Assembly (NCBI GenBank): GCA_003445095.1 | Contig: DLVS01000502.1 | Location: forward strand, 1-6,343 | Direction of reading: 5' to 3' | Length of the DNA: 6,343 bases | Origin: Verrucomicrobiales bacterium | GTDB lineage: Bacteria; Verrucomicrobiota; Verrucomicrobiia; Limisphaerales; UBA9464 | In this document: piece after piece, positions 1-6,343 of the stretch | Layout: every line of letters starts with the position of its first letter | How positions within the stretch are numbered: position 1 is the stretch's first letter | Program-made: the position numbers and the translations under genes | The notes under the pieces: model-generated | Told to the model about the DNA's origin: nothing | Seen by the model: the letters and a program-made list of their open reading frames with translations, nothing else | The model's database searches: none

Positions 1-342
1 TTTCCGCTGTGGCACGTCTTTGCAGCGCTACGCGGTTATCGGGATATCGCAGCGACAGTCGCTAGCGAGCCCTTAAGGGTGGCTTCGCTCGCCGTCTCCG
101 ACCGCTCGGGCAGCCTTCGCGTATTGCTCGCCAACCTCTCGCCCGATCCGGTGTCGGTGCGGTTGACCACGATTGCCAACGCTTCACTCCGAGTTCTCGA
201 CGCGAGGAACATTGTTGGGGCGACTCAGAAGCCTGAAGAGTTTTGGAGGCGGACTCCAGCGCCGCTGGCATCAGCTGTGGAATTAGGTCCACACGCCCTG
301 GCTTTTATTGACTCAGCGGCTCCGGCCAGACAACTAGAATGA
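1..342 (+). CDS. C-terminal fragment of a D-apionate lactonase-like / glycosidase-like protein (5' end outside window)
   Basis: Frame 1 is open from the first base to a TGA at 340-342, giving 113 residues with no stop. The gene therefore enters from the left, and the GTG at 79 is an internal Val, not a start. The fragment opens with FPLWHVFAALRGYRD, followed by a beta-rich stretch with SLRVLLANLSPDPVSVRL and ending near ALAFIDSA. A motif of the type 'P-[LV]-[YWF]-H-V-[FL]-A' followed by a small beta domain with 'LRVLLANLTP' resembles, from memory, the end of D-apionate lactonase/isomerase-like proteins, which have a TIM barrel plus a C-terminal beta domain. The catalytic part is not in the window, so neither activity nor substrate can be read here. 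Another glycoside-hydrolase-like family with the same C-terminal domain is possible. The stop overlaps the next gene's ATG by four bases (ATGA), which suggests translational coupling. I am sure that it is coding and only moderately sure of the family. Confidence 0.6.
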   Translation, partial: FPLWHVFAALRGYRDIAATVASEPLRVASLAVSDRSGSLRVLLANLSPDPVSVRLTTIANASLRVLDARNIVGATQKPEEFWRRTPAPLASAVELGPHALAFIDSAAPARQLE

Positions 343-1325
343 AAAGTAGCAAAGCGCTCAATGAGCTCCGGGCGGTCTGTGGACGTTTGAAGTTCGAACC
401 GCACAATATCGCAGCCCAACTCGATGCCCGCGGACACTACCAAGTCGACCTTACCCCCGAGTTTCCGCTCTCGATCAAACTGTTTCACTATAGTTCGCGA
501 AGGCATACGCGAGGACAGACCTGGCACGAACGGCTGGAACTATTCGTGCCCCTCGATGGTCCAGCGCGATTTCGGATGGGCGACCAGCTAGTCCTGCTCG
601 AGCGAGGAAACATGCTCGTGGTCGACAATCTCAAACTGCACCACGTCGTCGATTTTCCGGGCTTCAATACCCGAGTCGTGGTGGTGAGCTTTCAGCCGGA
701 GTTCATCTATTCGCTGGGTTCACCGTCGGGTGATTACACGTTCTTGCTGCCGTTCTACTCCAAGCTCGACCGCCAACCCCATGTGCTGAGGGCCGACGAC
801 GAGGCAACTCCCTGCGCCCAGGTCGCGTTGGCCCGGTTGCTGGAAATCTTCTTCGGTCACGACGAACGGCAATTCGTTCAAGCGGGCAGCAAAGCCTACT
901 TGCTGGAGCTGCTCTATCATTTGTCCCGCCAATTCCGGGCTTCCGACGTACTGAAGTGGGAGTTCATGCGCCAGCAACAACGTTCGCTGCGCTTGAAAAA
1001 ACTCTTTGACCGAATTCAGACAAGTTTCGCTGACAAACTGTCCGTGTCGCAAGCGGCGTGGTTAGTCGCGATGAGCCCAGCGGCCTTCATGAAGGCGTTT
1101 AAGCAAGTCGCTGGCATGACGCTCGTCTCCTACCTCAACCATGTCCGCTTGGCGCGGGCCGCCCAACTTTTGCGCGAGACTGACCGGAGTGTCGCGGACA
1201 TCGCCGCGGAGACGGGGTTTTCCGATCAGAGTTACTTTGATCGACGGTTCAAGAAATCATTTGGGATGGCCCCAAAACATTTCCGAGCTCGCCCGGCCGC
1301 GGCGAATCCCACACGCTGGTCGTGA
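339..1325 (+). CDS. AraC-family transcriptional regulator with N-terminal cupin sensor
   Basis: A 328-residue cytoplasmic DNA-binding regulator of normal AraC/XylS length. Residues about 45-125 form a cupin-like ligand-sensing domain: WHERLELF at 62-69, the beta pair GPARFRMGDQLVLLERG at 74-90, and the closing HHV at 101-103. The tail at 217-317 holds two helix-turn-helix units. The first is LSVSQAAWLVAMSPAAFMKAF (234-254, continuing through YLNHVRLARAAQLL). The second is SVADIAAETGFSDQSYFDRRF (284-304), followed by KKSFGMAPKHFR; the 'GF.D.SYF.R.FK...G..P..FR' signature is diagnostic of AraC C-termini. The ATG lies inside the stop region of the preceding gene (ATGA, 339-342), and there is no clear Shine-Dalgarno core in the 15 bases before it. 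Coupling to the upstream sugar-related gene makes that gene or its operon the likeliest target, which is inference. The ligand is unknown, though proteins of this class usually bind sugars or related metabolites. Confidence 0.93.
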   Translation: MKSSKALNELRAVCGRLKFEPHNIAAQLDARGHYQVDLTPEFPLSIKLFHYSSRRHTRGQTWHERLELFVPLDGPARFRMGDQLVLLERGNMLVVDNLKLHHVVDFPGFNTRVVVVSFQPEFIYSLGSPSGDYTFLLPFYSKLDRQPHVLRADDEATPCAQVALARLLEIFFGHDERQFVQAGSKAYLLELLYHLSRQFRASDVLKWEFMRQQQRSLRLKKLFDRIQTSFADKLSVSQAAWLVAMSPAAFMKAFKQVAGMTLVSYLNHVRLARAAQLLRETDRSVADIAAETGFSDQSYFDRRFKKSFGMAPKHFRARPAAANPTRWS

Positions 1326-1402
1326 ATTCGCGGCGGCGGCAGGCCGTGAGCTTTCTCAGGTGGGAGTGGCACGACCCGAGCCTTCTGCTAGTTTACAACA
1401 TT

Positions 1403-2182
1403 ATGACTTCGACTCTTTCCACACTTCGCGTGCTCACCGTGGACGATGAGCCATTGGGGCGCGAGCGGCTGCGGAATTTCTTGGCCCAAGAACAGGATGT
1501 CACCCTGGTGGGCGAGGCAGCTTCCGGAGATGAGGCGGTCGAGCAAATTCGAAGCCTACGTCCTGACCTGGTTTTTCTCGACGTGCAACTCCCGGGCTGC
1601 ACGGGATTCGGAGTCTTAGAAAAACTTGGCGCAGAAGTTCCTCCGGCGGTGGTGTTTGTGACGGCACATGATCAGTTCGCTCTGCGTGCCTTTGATGTGC
1701 ATGCGGTCGACTATTTGCTCAAGCCATTCGACCGTGGCCGGTTCAAAACCGCCCTTCACCGCGCCGTGGACCGCCTTCGCACGACGAGCGCCGACGATCT
1801 CACGTCGAAGCTGCACGCGGTGATCGCCCAATTGCAGCCTCGCCCGGCAGCGAGCCCTGATCGCATCCCCGTCAAGACCGGCGGCAAGGTCATTTTCGTC
1901 AACGTCCCGGAGATTGATTGGGTGGGGTCGGCCGACAATTACGTGGAGTTGCACGTAGGCACGCACACCCATTTAATTCGTGAAACACTGACCGCCATGG
2001 AGCACCGGCTGCCGGGGGAACGGTTTGTGAGAATTAGTCGCACTACGATCGTAAACACGGATCGAGTCAAAGAACTCCAGCCGCTTTTCCATGGTGAATA
2101 CAGCGTAACCCTTCGCGACGGCACCCGACTGACCTTGAGCCGGACGTATCGAGACCAGTTGTCACGTTTAGGGATGACTTAA
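1403..2182 (+). CDS. LytR/AlgR-family response regulator (REC + LytTR DNA-binding domain)
   Basis: A 259-residue two-component response regulator. The REC domain spans about residues 8-125. It has the acidic pair D14-D15 in LTVDDEP, the phospho-acceptor D60 in LVFLDVQLPG, T87 in VVFVTAHD, and K107 in DYLLKPF, so the phosphorylation site is complete. A linker at about 126-152 leads to a LytTR domain at about 153-257: IPVKTGGKVIFVNVPEIDWV, then SADNYVELHV, FVRISRTTIVN and VTLRDGTRLTLSRTYRDQL, all typical of that beta-type DNA-binding fold. I chose the ATG at 1403 because it places LRVLTVDDEP at the usual distance from the N-terminus. A GTG at 1322 is in frame, overlaps the AraC stop as GTGA and would add 27 residues without family character. 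Neither start has a clear Shine-Dalgarno sequence. No sensor histidine kinase is in the window, so the signal and partner are unknown. LytTR regulators commonly act on nearby or cell-surface and metabolic genes. Confidence 0.95.
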   Translation: MTSTLSTLRVLTVDDEPLGRERLRNFLAQEQDVTLVGEAASGDEAVEQIRSLRPDLVFLDVQLPGCTGFGVLEKLGAEVPPAVVFVTAHDQFALRAFDVHAVDYLLKPFDRGRFKTALHRAVDRLRTTSADDLTSKLHAVIAQLQPRPAASPDRIPVKTGGKVIFVNVPEIDWVGSADNYVELHVGTHTHLIRETLTAMEHRLPGERFVRISRTTIVNTDRVKELQPLFHGEYSVTLRDGTRLTLSRTYRDQLSRLGMT

Positions 2183-2272
2183 GCGGGCGTCCGGGCGGAC
2201 CCAGTACCAGTTATCGTCGACTGGCACCCACGTTGCGAAGACTCCTGCGCGAATGGAAGTACGCGAAGCCGC

Positions 2273-2300
2273 TTTCCAAAATCCGCAACGCGCCTAGAAT
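2273..2300 (+). promoter_or_regulatory. Candidate sigma70-type promoter for the transaldolase gene
   Basis: In the 146-base gap 2183-2328, TTTCCA (2273-2278) and TAGAAT (2295-2300) are separated by 16 bases. They match the -35 TTGACA at 4 of 6 positions and the -10 TATAAT at 5 of 6. Transcription would begin near 2307 and leave a leader of about 22 bases before the ATG at 2329. The -10 match is good and the -35 is weak; housekeeping promoter consensus may also differ in this phylum. Nothing else gene-like is seen in the gap. Confidence 0.35.
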
Positions 2301-2328
2301 GTTGGGGTACTTGTAACCGGCTCCCAAC

Positions 2329-3288
2329 ATGTCACTCCTCGATTCTCTTAAGAAATACACGGTAGTCGTTGCCGACACCGGCGACATTGACGCGATTGCC
2401 CGCGCCAAACCTCAAGATGCCACGACCAATCCGTCGCTCATTCTCGCGGCGGCCCAACTGCCCCAGTACCAACATTTGGTGGATCAAGCGGTGTTGTTCG
2501 CCAAGAAGCAGGCGGGCGACGCGAACGCACGCCTGTCGGTCATGATGGACAAACTGTTCGTTTTCTTCGGCCTCGAGATCCTCAAACACGTTCCGGGCCG
2601 AGTCTCGACGGAGGTAGATGCCCGGCTCAGTTTCGACACGGAGGCCACGCTGGCCAAGGCGCGACAGCTCATCGGTTATTATGCGGAGGCAGGGGTGGGC
2701 CGTGACCGCGTCCTCATCAAGATTGGCAGTACTTGGGAAGGGATTCGGGCGGCCGAAGTACTCGAACGCGAGGGCATTCACTGCAATCTCACGTTGCTCT
2801 TCAGTTTTGCCCAGGCGGTGGCGTGTGCCGAAGCAGGAGTGACGCTCATCTCGCCATTCGTCGGGCGTATCTATGATTACTACAAGAAGGAGAAGGGCGC
2901 CGAAATTCCCCCTGATCAGGATCCCGGAGTCGCGTCGGTTACGAAGATCTACAACTACTTCAAGAAGTTCGGATACAAAACCCAAGTCATGGGCGCGAGT
3001 TTCCGGAGAGTCGAACAGATTACCCGGCTTGCAGGAAGTGATCTGCTAACCATCAGCCCTGATCTGATTGAGAAGTTGGCCAACTCGCCAGGTGATTTGC
3101 AGCCGGCGCTGACTCTGGCGGGCGCCCAAGCGAGCGCCGGAGAGAAACTTCATTTGGACGAAAAGACGTTTCGCTGGCTGCACAACGAAGACGCGATGGG
3201 AACGGACAAATTGGCTGAGGGTATCCGGCGTTTCAACGCAGACTCGAGAAAGCTGGAAGCCCATGTGCGCCAGACGCTCGCGCTCTAA
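2329..3288 (+). CDS. tal: Transaldolase (TalB type)
   Basis: A 319-residue, full-length class I aldolase of the cytoplasmic non-oxidative pentose phosphate pathway. It moves a dihydroxyacetone unit from sedoheptulose 7-phosphate to glyceraldehyde 3-phosphate, giving erythrose 4-phosphate and fructose 6-phosphate. It aligns by eye with E. coli TalB along its whole length: [61 protein letters not shown], and the late [18 protein letters not shown]. The active-site set is complete at positions one less than in TalB: D16, N34, E95, the Schiff-base K131 in [12 protein letters not shown]155, S175 and R180. F177, the residue that separates transaldolases from fructose-6-phosphate aldolases, is Phe, as expected for a transaldolase. 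The only oddity is G133 where TalB has Ala (KIGST for KLAST). No clear Shine-Dalgarno core precedes the ATG. The gene stands alone, with no transketolase or other pathway gene beside it, and ends 24 bases from the convergent helicase gene. Confidence 0.98.
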   Translation: MSLLDSLKKYTVVVADTGDIDAIARAKPQDATTNPSLILAAAQLPQYQHLVDQAVLFAKKQAGDANARLSVMMDKLFVFFGLEILKHVPGRVSTEVDARLSFDTEATLAKARQLIGYYAEAGVGRDRVLIKIGSTWEGIRAAEVLEREGIHCNLTLLFSFAQAVACAEAGVTLISPFVGRIYDYYKKEKGAEIPPDQDPGVASVTKIYNYFKKFGYKTQVMGASFRRVEQITRLAGSDLLTISPDLIEKLANSPGDLQPALTLAGAQASAGEKLHLDEKTFRWLHNEDAMGTDKLAEGIRRFNADSRKLEAHVRQTLAL

Positions 3289-3306
3289 AGCGATGCGCGG
3301 ACCATA

Positions 3307-3322
3307 GGCGGATCAATCCGCC
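3307..3322. terminator. Inverted repeat at a convergent gene junction, possible bidirectional terminator
   Basis: GGCGGATCAATCCGCC is a perfect inverted repeat with 7-base arms around CA; the realistic fold is a 6-bp GC-rich stem with a TCAA loop on the + strand. It sits 18 bases after the transaldolase stop and covers the helicase TGA (3313-3315 on the complement). The position fits transcription ending from both sides. However, neither strand has a U-run directly after the stem: the + strand continues AACAAAAAG and the - strand continues TATGGTCC. It could instead slow RNA decay, or be chance. The repeat is certain and the function is not. Confidence 0.4.
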
Positions 3323-6300
3323 AACAAAAAGCGCAGATCGTCCAGCGTGAGTGCGGCGGAGAAGCGTTCTTCGCCCAAGACTTCTTCGGCGAGCGCGCCC
3401 TTCTGCTTTTGGAGAGCGCGAATCTTTTCCTCGATGCTGTCTTTGATCAGCAGTCGGTAAGCGATGATTTTGCGCGTCTGCCCGATTCGATGAGTGCGGT
3501 CGATCGCCTGATTCTCGACGGCGGGATTCCACCACGGATCGAACAACACGACGTAGCCAGCGGCGGTAAGATTTAGCCCGGCGCCTCCTGCTTTGAGCGA
3601 AATGAGGAACACTCCAGCTCCTTCCGCGGACTGAAACTTTTGCACCAGTTCCCCGCGATTTTCGGTATCTCCCGCCAAATACCAGTGGGCCCAACCGCGC
3701 GCAGTGATCGCCTCCTTCAGCAGCCCGAGGAGTTCCACGAATTGCGAGAATACGAGGACTTTTTCGCCTTCTTCGATCAACGGTTCCAGCGTCTCGAGGA
3801 GCGCTTCGAGCTTCGCGCCGTCTTGTTGGCAGTCTGGCTTCAGCAACCGCGGATGGCAGCAGATCTGCCGGAGTCGCAGCAGCGACGTGAGCAGATGAAA
3901 GCGATCTTTGTTGAGCGCTTCCTGAGTCTTCAGCCGGAGCAAATGCTGCTGGGCGGCTTTGAGTTCGGCGCGATACAGGGACTTCTGTTCGCCCTCTAAG
4001 GAGCAGTAGAGATCCTCTTCGACCCGATCGGGGAGATCACGGGCGACTTGAGCTTTGGTGCGACGGAGCAGAAATGGTCGAACCCGCGCGGCCAATCGGG
4101 GGCGAGCAAACGGATCGTCTTTACCGTCGTACAACTTGCTAAATCCACTGCGACCTCCCAGCACCCCGGGCATGGCAAATGACATCAGGCTCCACAAATC
4201 CAATAAGCGATTTTCGATGGGTGTGCCGGTGAGAACGAGCCGGTAATCGGCCCGAAGCGTCCGGGCCACTTGCGCGGTTTGCGAGGATGGGTTCTTGATG
4301 TACTGCCCTTCGTCGAGAATCGCCGCCAGAAAGTCGCAGCGGCCAATCGAATCCTCGAGCAACCGAAGTTGAGTGTAGTTGATCACGTGGAGATCGGCGG
4401 CGTCGATCATCGCGCCGAGATCTTGCGCGGCAGTTCCGGTCCAGACTTTCGCTCGCAAACCCCGACAGAACCGTTCGGCCTCGGCTCGCCAGTTATCCTG
4501 CACGCTCTTAGGGCATACGACCAACGAAGGCCGAGTGCGGTGTTGAGGAATGGCGCCTTCTTCGCGGAGCCACATCAGCCAAGTCAAGGTCTGCAGCGTC
4601 TTGCCCAGTCCCATGTCATCGGCCAACACGCCCCCGAAACGATTGGCGGCCAAGTAGGCGAGAAAATGAAATCCGTCCAACTGATAGGGACGCAACTCCG
4701 CTTGGACAGTCGCCGGCTGTGCGGGGGTTAGGCGGGCTTTGAGCTCGGCAGCTCGGCGTTCGACGGCTCCGGATGTCTCCGCTGGAAGAAATCGCCGGGC
4801 CGCGGGGTCCGCGAGTTGCAGAGCGTGGAGTCGTTGGGGCTCGGCGGAGAGCTGGCGAGGTGTCAGTCCGATGCGCGCGAGATCGGATTCTTCCTGCGAC
4901 GTCAATTCATAGTCTAACCGCCGCCATCCCCGCTCTCCGAGTCGAACCCATTGTCCGCGGGCTGCCACCAGAAGCTTGATCTCCTCCGGAGTGAGAGTGG
5001 TGTCGTCCACGTTCACCACCACACTGAGGTCGAACCAGTCGAGCCCAGCCTCGTTGGCTTCCAATCGAAGCGTTCCGGCTACTCGGCCTTGACGCAGAGA
5101 TTCGAGCTCCGGCGACAGTTCGATCCGAGTGCCGGCCGGGAGCCGACTTAAGAATTCGAGGAACTGGGCGGGAAACGTCTTCGTCACCCGCTGGGCAAAA
5201 TGGCCGGCATACGCATCCAGTTTAAACCCGGTCTCTCGTACCAATTCGGGAATGCCCGCCAACGCCGACCGATCAATCCGTACCAAGTTGTTCGGAGCCT
5301 CCGCCGCGCCCGCGACTTCGTACCACCCCGCCTCGTTCAACCCATGGCGATGCCGGCCGGACCCGGAATCCGCAGAAACCTTTAGATGACAGTATTCCGA
5401 GCCCCCAGCGCCGGTGCTCTGGATCAACCGGGCCTCAATTTTCGGCGTTACTGAAACAACCTTGATCCGTTCCGACAGGCGCGGTGGAGGAGCGGTACGA
5501 ATCCAATCCAGAACGCGCAATCCCGACGCAGTTTCGAAGGCGCCGGCCGGAATTCGAATGGGTTCGCGCGATTTGACCGGAAAGGGGAGCGCCGGAGGCC
5601 CGGGAAAAAGTCCGGCTTCGGTGAGGTACAACTCCGGCTCACCGGGAAAACGTGCGCGAATCTTGGAGACGGGTTCTCCGTTCGCCTGCGTGAGCTCAAA
5701 CACGTAGTCACCGCCGGGCTGGTCCGGCTCGCTGATACGCCACTGCAAGGGCACTTGGTGACGCACCAATGGAGAACCATCCGTGTCCACAAACAAATCG
5801 GCGAATGCGGGCGCGCGCAGGTGCCGGCTCAACCACTGGCTGAGGTGTGCGTCTCCCAAGCTACGGTCATGGGATCCGTAAAAGTTGACGTGCTGAAAGA
5901 ACGATGCCCACAGGACCTGAGACTCACCCGCGAATCGTATGGCGCCCTCTTGGTCGAAATCCCGACTGCGCGCCAGTTTTACTGCCCGCCAACTTCCCTC
6001 ACCCGACCGGGTTTCCACGGCTAGTTCTGCTGGGCCAAAACGGAACCGAAGTTCCGGCGCTTGCGCTGAGGTGGCCGGCACGCTCCTTGCCGGCACGGAG
6101 CGAAGCGTCGTGGTCCATTGCCGAATCCGCTGGGCGCGTTCCATTTCGGCCAGGCGTTCGGCATATCCTTCGGGGAGGGGCAAACGACGAAGGAACTCAG
6201 GTATGTTGTAATCGCGCCGAGCGGCCAGCGCCGTGAGTGCATACCAGAATTCGACCTCGTTGGCCGGACGTCCGGGAGCAATTTCGACCGAGCCATAGCT

Positions 6301-6343
6301 GGGGATCCCGCCGGGCCAACCCAGTTGCCAAAGCGAAGACTCC
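3313..6343 (-). CDS. SNF2-family ATPase / DEAD-like helicase, bacterial SSO1653-like group (N-terminus outside window)
   Basis: A cytoplasmic ATP-driven DNA translocase or remodeler, with 1010 codons (1009 residues plus stop) visible. Residues are counted from the TTG at 6183. That TTG is not a convincing start, because the frame stays open through 6184-6343 and reads as normal protein (NEVEFWYALTALAARRDYN, then IPEFLRRLPLPEGY), with no ATG, GTG or TTG before the edge. The bacterial SNF2-associated region is at about 383-424 (WFDLSVVVNV, then QWVRLGERGWRRLD). The first RecA lobe has RPYQ at 498-501, Walker A DDMGLGKT at 522-529 with K528, Walker B DEGQ at 624-627, and LTGTPIENRLLDLW from 651. 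The second lobe has KVLVFSQF at 808-815, SLKAGGAGLNL at 862-872, DPWWNP at 882-887 and QAIDRTHRIGQ at 892-902 with arginines 896 and 899. All helicase motifs are intact. Residues 1-380 match nothing I recognise, and no SWIM-type zinc finger is visible; it could lie off-window. The biological role of this group is poorly defined, and no restriction or defence gene is adjacent. Confidence 0.95.
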   Translation of the reverse strand, partial: ESSLWQLGWPGGIPSYGSVEIAPGRPANEVEFWYALTALAARRDYNIPEFLRRLPLPEGYAERLAEMERAQRIRQWTTTLRSVPARSVPATSAQAPELRFRFGPAELAVETRSGEGSWRAVKLARSRDFDQEGAIRFAGESQVLWASFFQHVNFYGSHDRSLGDAHLSQWLSRHLRAPAFADLFVDTDGSPLVRHQVPLQWRISEPDQPGGDYVFELTQANGEPVSKIRARFPGEPELYLTEAGLFPGPPALPFPVKSREPIRIPAGAFETASGLRVLDWIRTAPPPRLSERIKVVSVTPKIEARLIQSTGAGGSEYCHLKVSADSGSGRHRHGLNEAGWYEVAGAAEAPNNLVRIDRSALAGIPELVRETGFKLDAYAGHFAQRVTKTFPAQFLEFLSRLPAGTRIELSPELESLRQGRVAGTLRLEANEAGLDWFDLSVVVNVDDTTLTPEEIKLLVAARGQWVRLGERGWRRLDYELTSQEESDLARIGLTPRQLSAEPQRLHALQLADPAARRFLPAETSGAVERRAAELKARLTPAQPATVQAELRPYQLDGFHFLAYLAANRFGGVLADDMGLGKTLQTLTWLMWLREEGAIPQHRTRPSLVVCPKSVQDNWRAEAERFCRGLRAKVWTGTAAQDLGAMIDAADLHVINYTQLRLLEDSIGRCDFLAAILDEGQYIKNPSSQTAQVARTLRADYRLVLTGTPIENRLLDLWSLMSFAMPGVLGGRSGFSKLYDGKDDPFARPRLAARVRPFLLRRTKAQVARDLPDRVEEDLYCSLEGEQKSLYRAELKAAQQHLLRLKTQEALNKDRFHLLTSLLRLRQICCHPRLLKPDCQQDGAKLEALLETLEPLIEEGEKVLVFSQFVELLGLLKEAITARGWAHWYLAGDTENRGELVQKFQSAEGAGVFLISLKAGGAGLNLTAAGYVVLFDPWWNPAVENQAIDRTHRIGQTRKIIAYRLLIKDSIEEKIRALQKQKGALAEEVLGEERFSAALTLDDLRFLLAD
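6073..6102 (-). repeat. Two-copy 15-base in-frame tandem repeat in the SNF2 gene
   Basis: GCCGGCAC recurs with a 15-base period (6074-6081 and 6089-6096). Read on the coding strand it encodes RSVPA twice in a row, in a Pro/Ala/Ser-rich stretch (SVPARSVPATSAQAP). The rest of each unit differs at the base level (AGGAGC against CGCTCC for Arg-Ser), so the copies are old or selected for protein sequence. It probably forms a flexible linker near the N-terminal side of the helicase. Confidence 0.5.

Noticed and set aside
1385..1402. LytTR-type binding repeat or promoter just before the ATG at 1403 (CTAGTTTAC)
   Set aside because: Only part of the LytTR site consensus matches, there is no second copy at the expected spacing, and no paired -35/-10 elements are seen.
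2190..2224. Small inverted repeats after the response regulator (GTCC/GGAC near 2190-2200 and CCAGT/ACTGG at 2207-2224) as a terminator
   Set aside because: Stems are only 4-5 bp, with an 8-base loop in the second, and no T-run follows. This is not distinguishable from chance.
2332..2985. 217-codon open frame on the minus strand opposite the transaldolase gene
   Set aside because: It lies wholly antisense to a gene with near full-length family identity, and its translation has no recognisable domain. High GC content produces such antisense frames.
4270..4731. 153-codon open frame on the plus strand inside the helicase gene, plus several smaller ones at 3640-5707
   Set aside because: They are antisense to intact SNF2 motifs and show no family features. 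They are by-products of GC-rich codon use.
3313..6343. SNF2 helicase as part of a phage-defence system (DISARM-like or similar)
   Set aside because: No methyltransferase, nuclease, phospholipase D-type or other defence gene is in the window; the neighbour is a housekeeping transaldolase. It could only be reconsidered with sequence to the right.

Overview
The window is GC-rich, densely coded bacterial DNA. It carries five protein-coding genes, two of them cut by the window edges. No rRNA, tRNA, CRISPR array, transposon or phage gene was seen. Protein style suggests Verrucomicrobiota or a neighbouring phylum (Planctomycetota, Acidobacteriota). The basis is an AraC regulator of the cupin type, a LytTR response regulator, a large SNF2 helicase of the bacterial SSO1653-like group and an apionate-lactonase-like tail. 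This placement is inference from sequence style only.

Layout. Bases 1-342 (+) are the last 113 codons of a protein that looks like the C-terminal part of a D-apionate lactonase-like or other glycosidase-like TIM-barrel protein. Its stop codon overlaps, as ATGA, the start of an AraC-family regulator (339-1325, +). Next on the same strand is a LytR/AlgR-type response regulator with REC and LytTR domains (1403-2182, +; a GTG at 1322 is the alternative start). A 146-base gap with one weak promoter candidate leads to a full-length TalB-type transaldolase (2329-3288, +). Only 24 bases further, in convergent orientation, lies a large SNF2-family ATPase/helicase (3313 to beyond 6343, -), whose N-terminus lies outside the window. 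A short perfect inverted repeat covers the helicase stop codon at this junction.

How they may work together. The first two genes are probably cotranscribed, so the AraC protein is a candidate local regulator of the sugar or sugar-acid gene(s) upstream. The response regulator may belong to the same transcript, but no histidine kinase is visible. Transaldolase is a housekeeping pentose phosphate enzyme with its own short upstream region. The SNF2 gene is oriented against the rest and has no obvious functional link to it. I found no convincing new multi-gene system; most of the window looks like ordinary chromosome.
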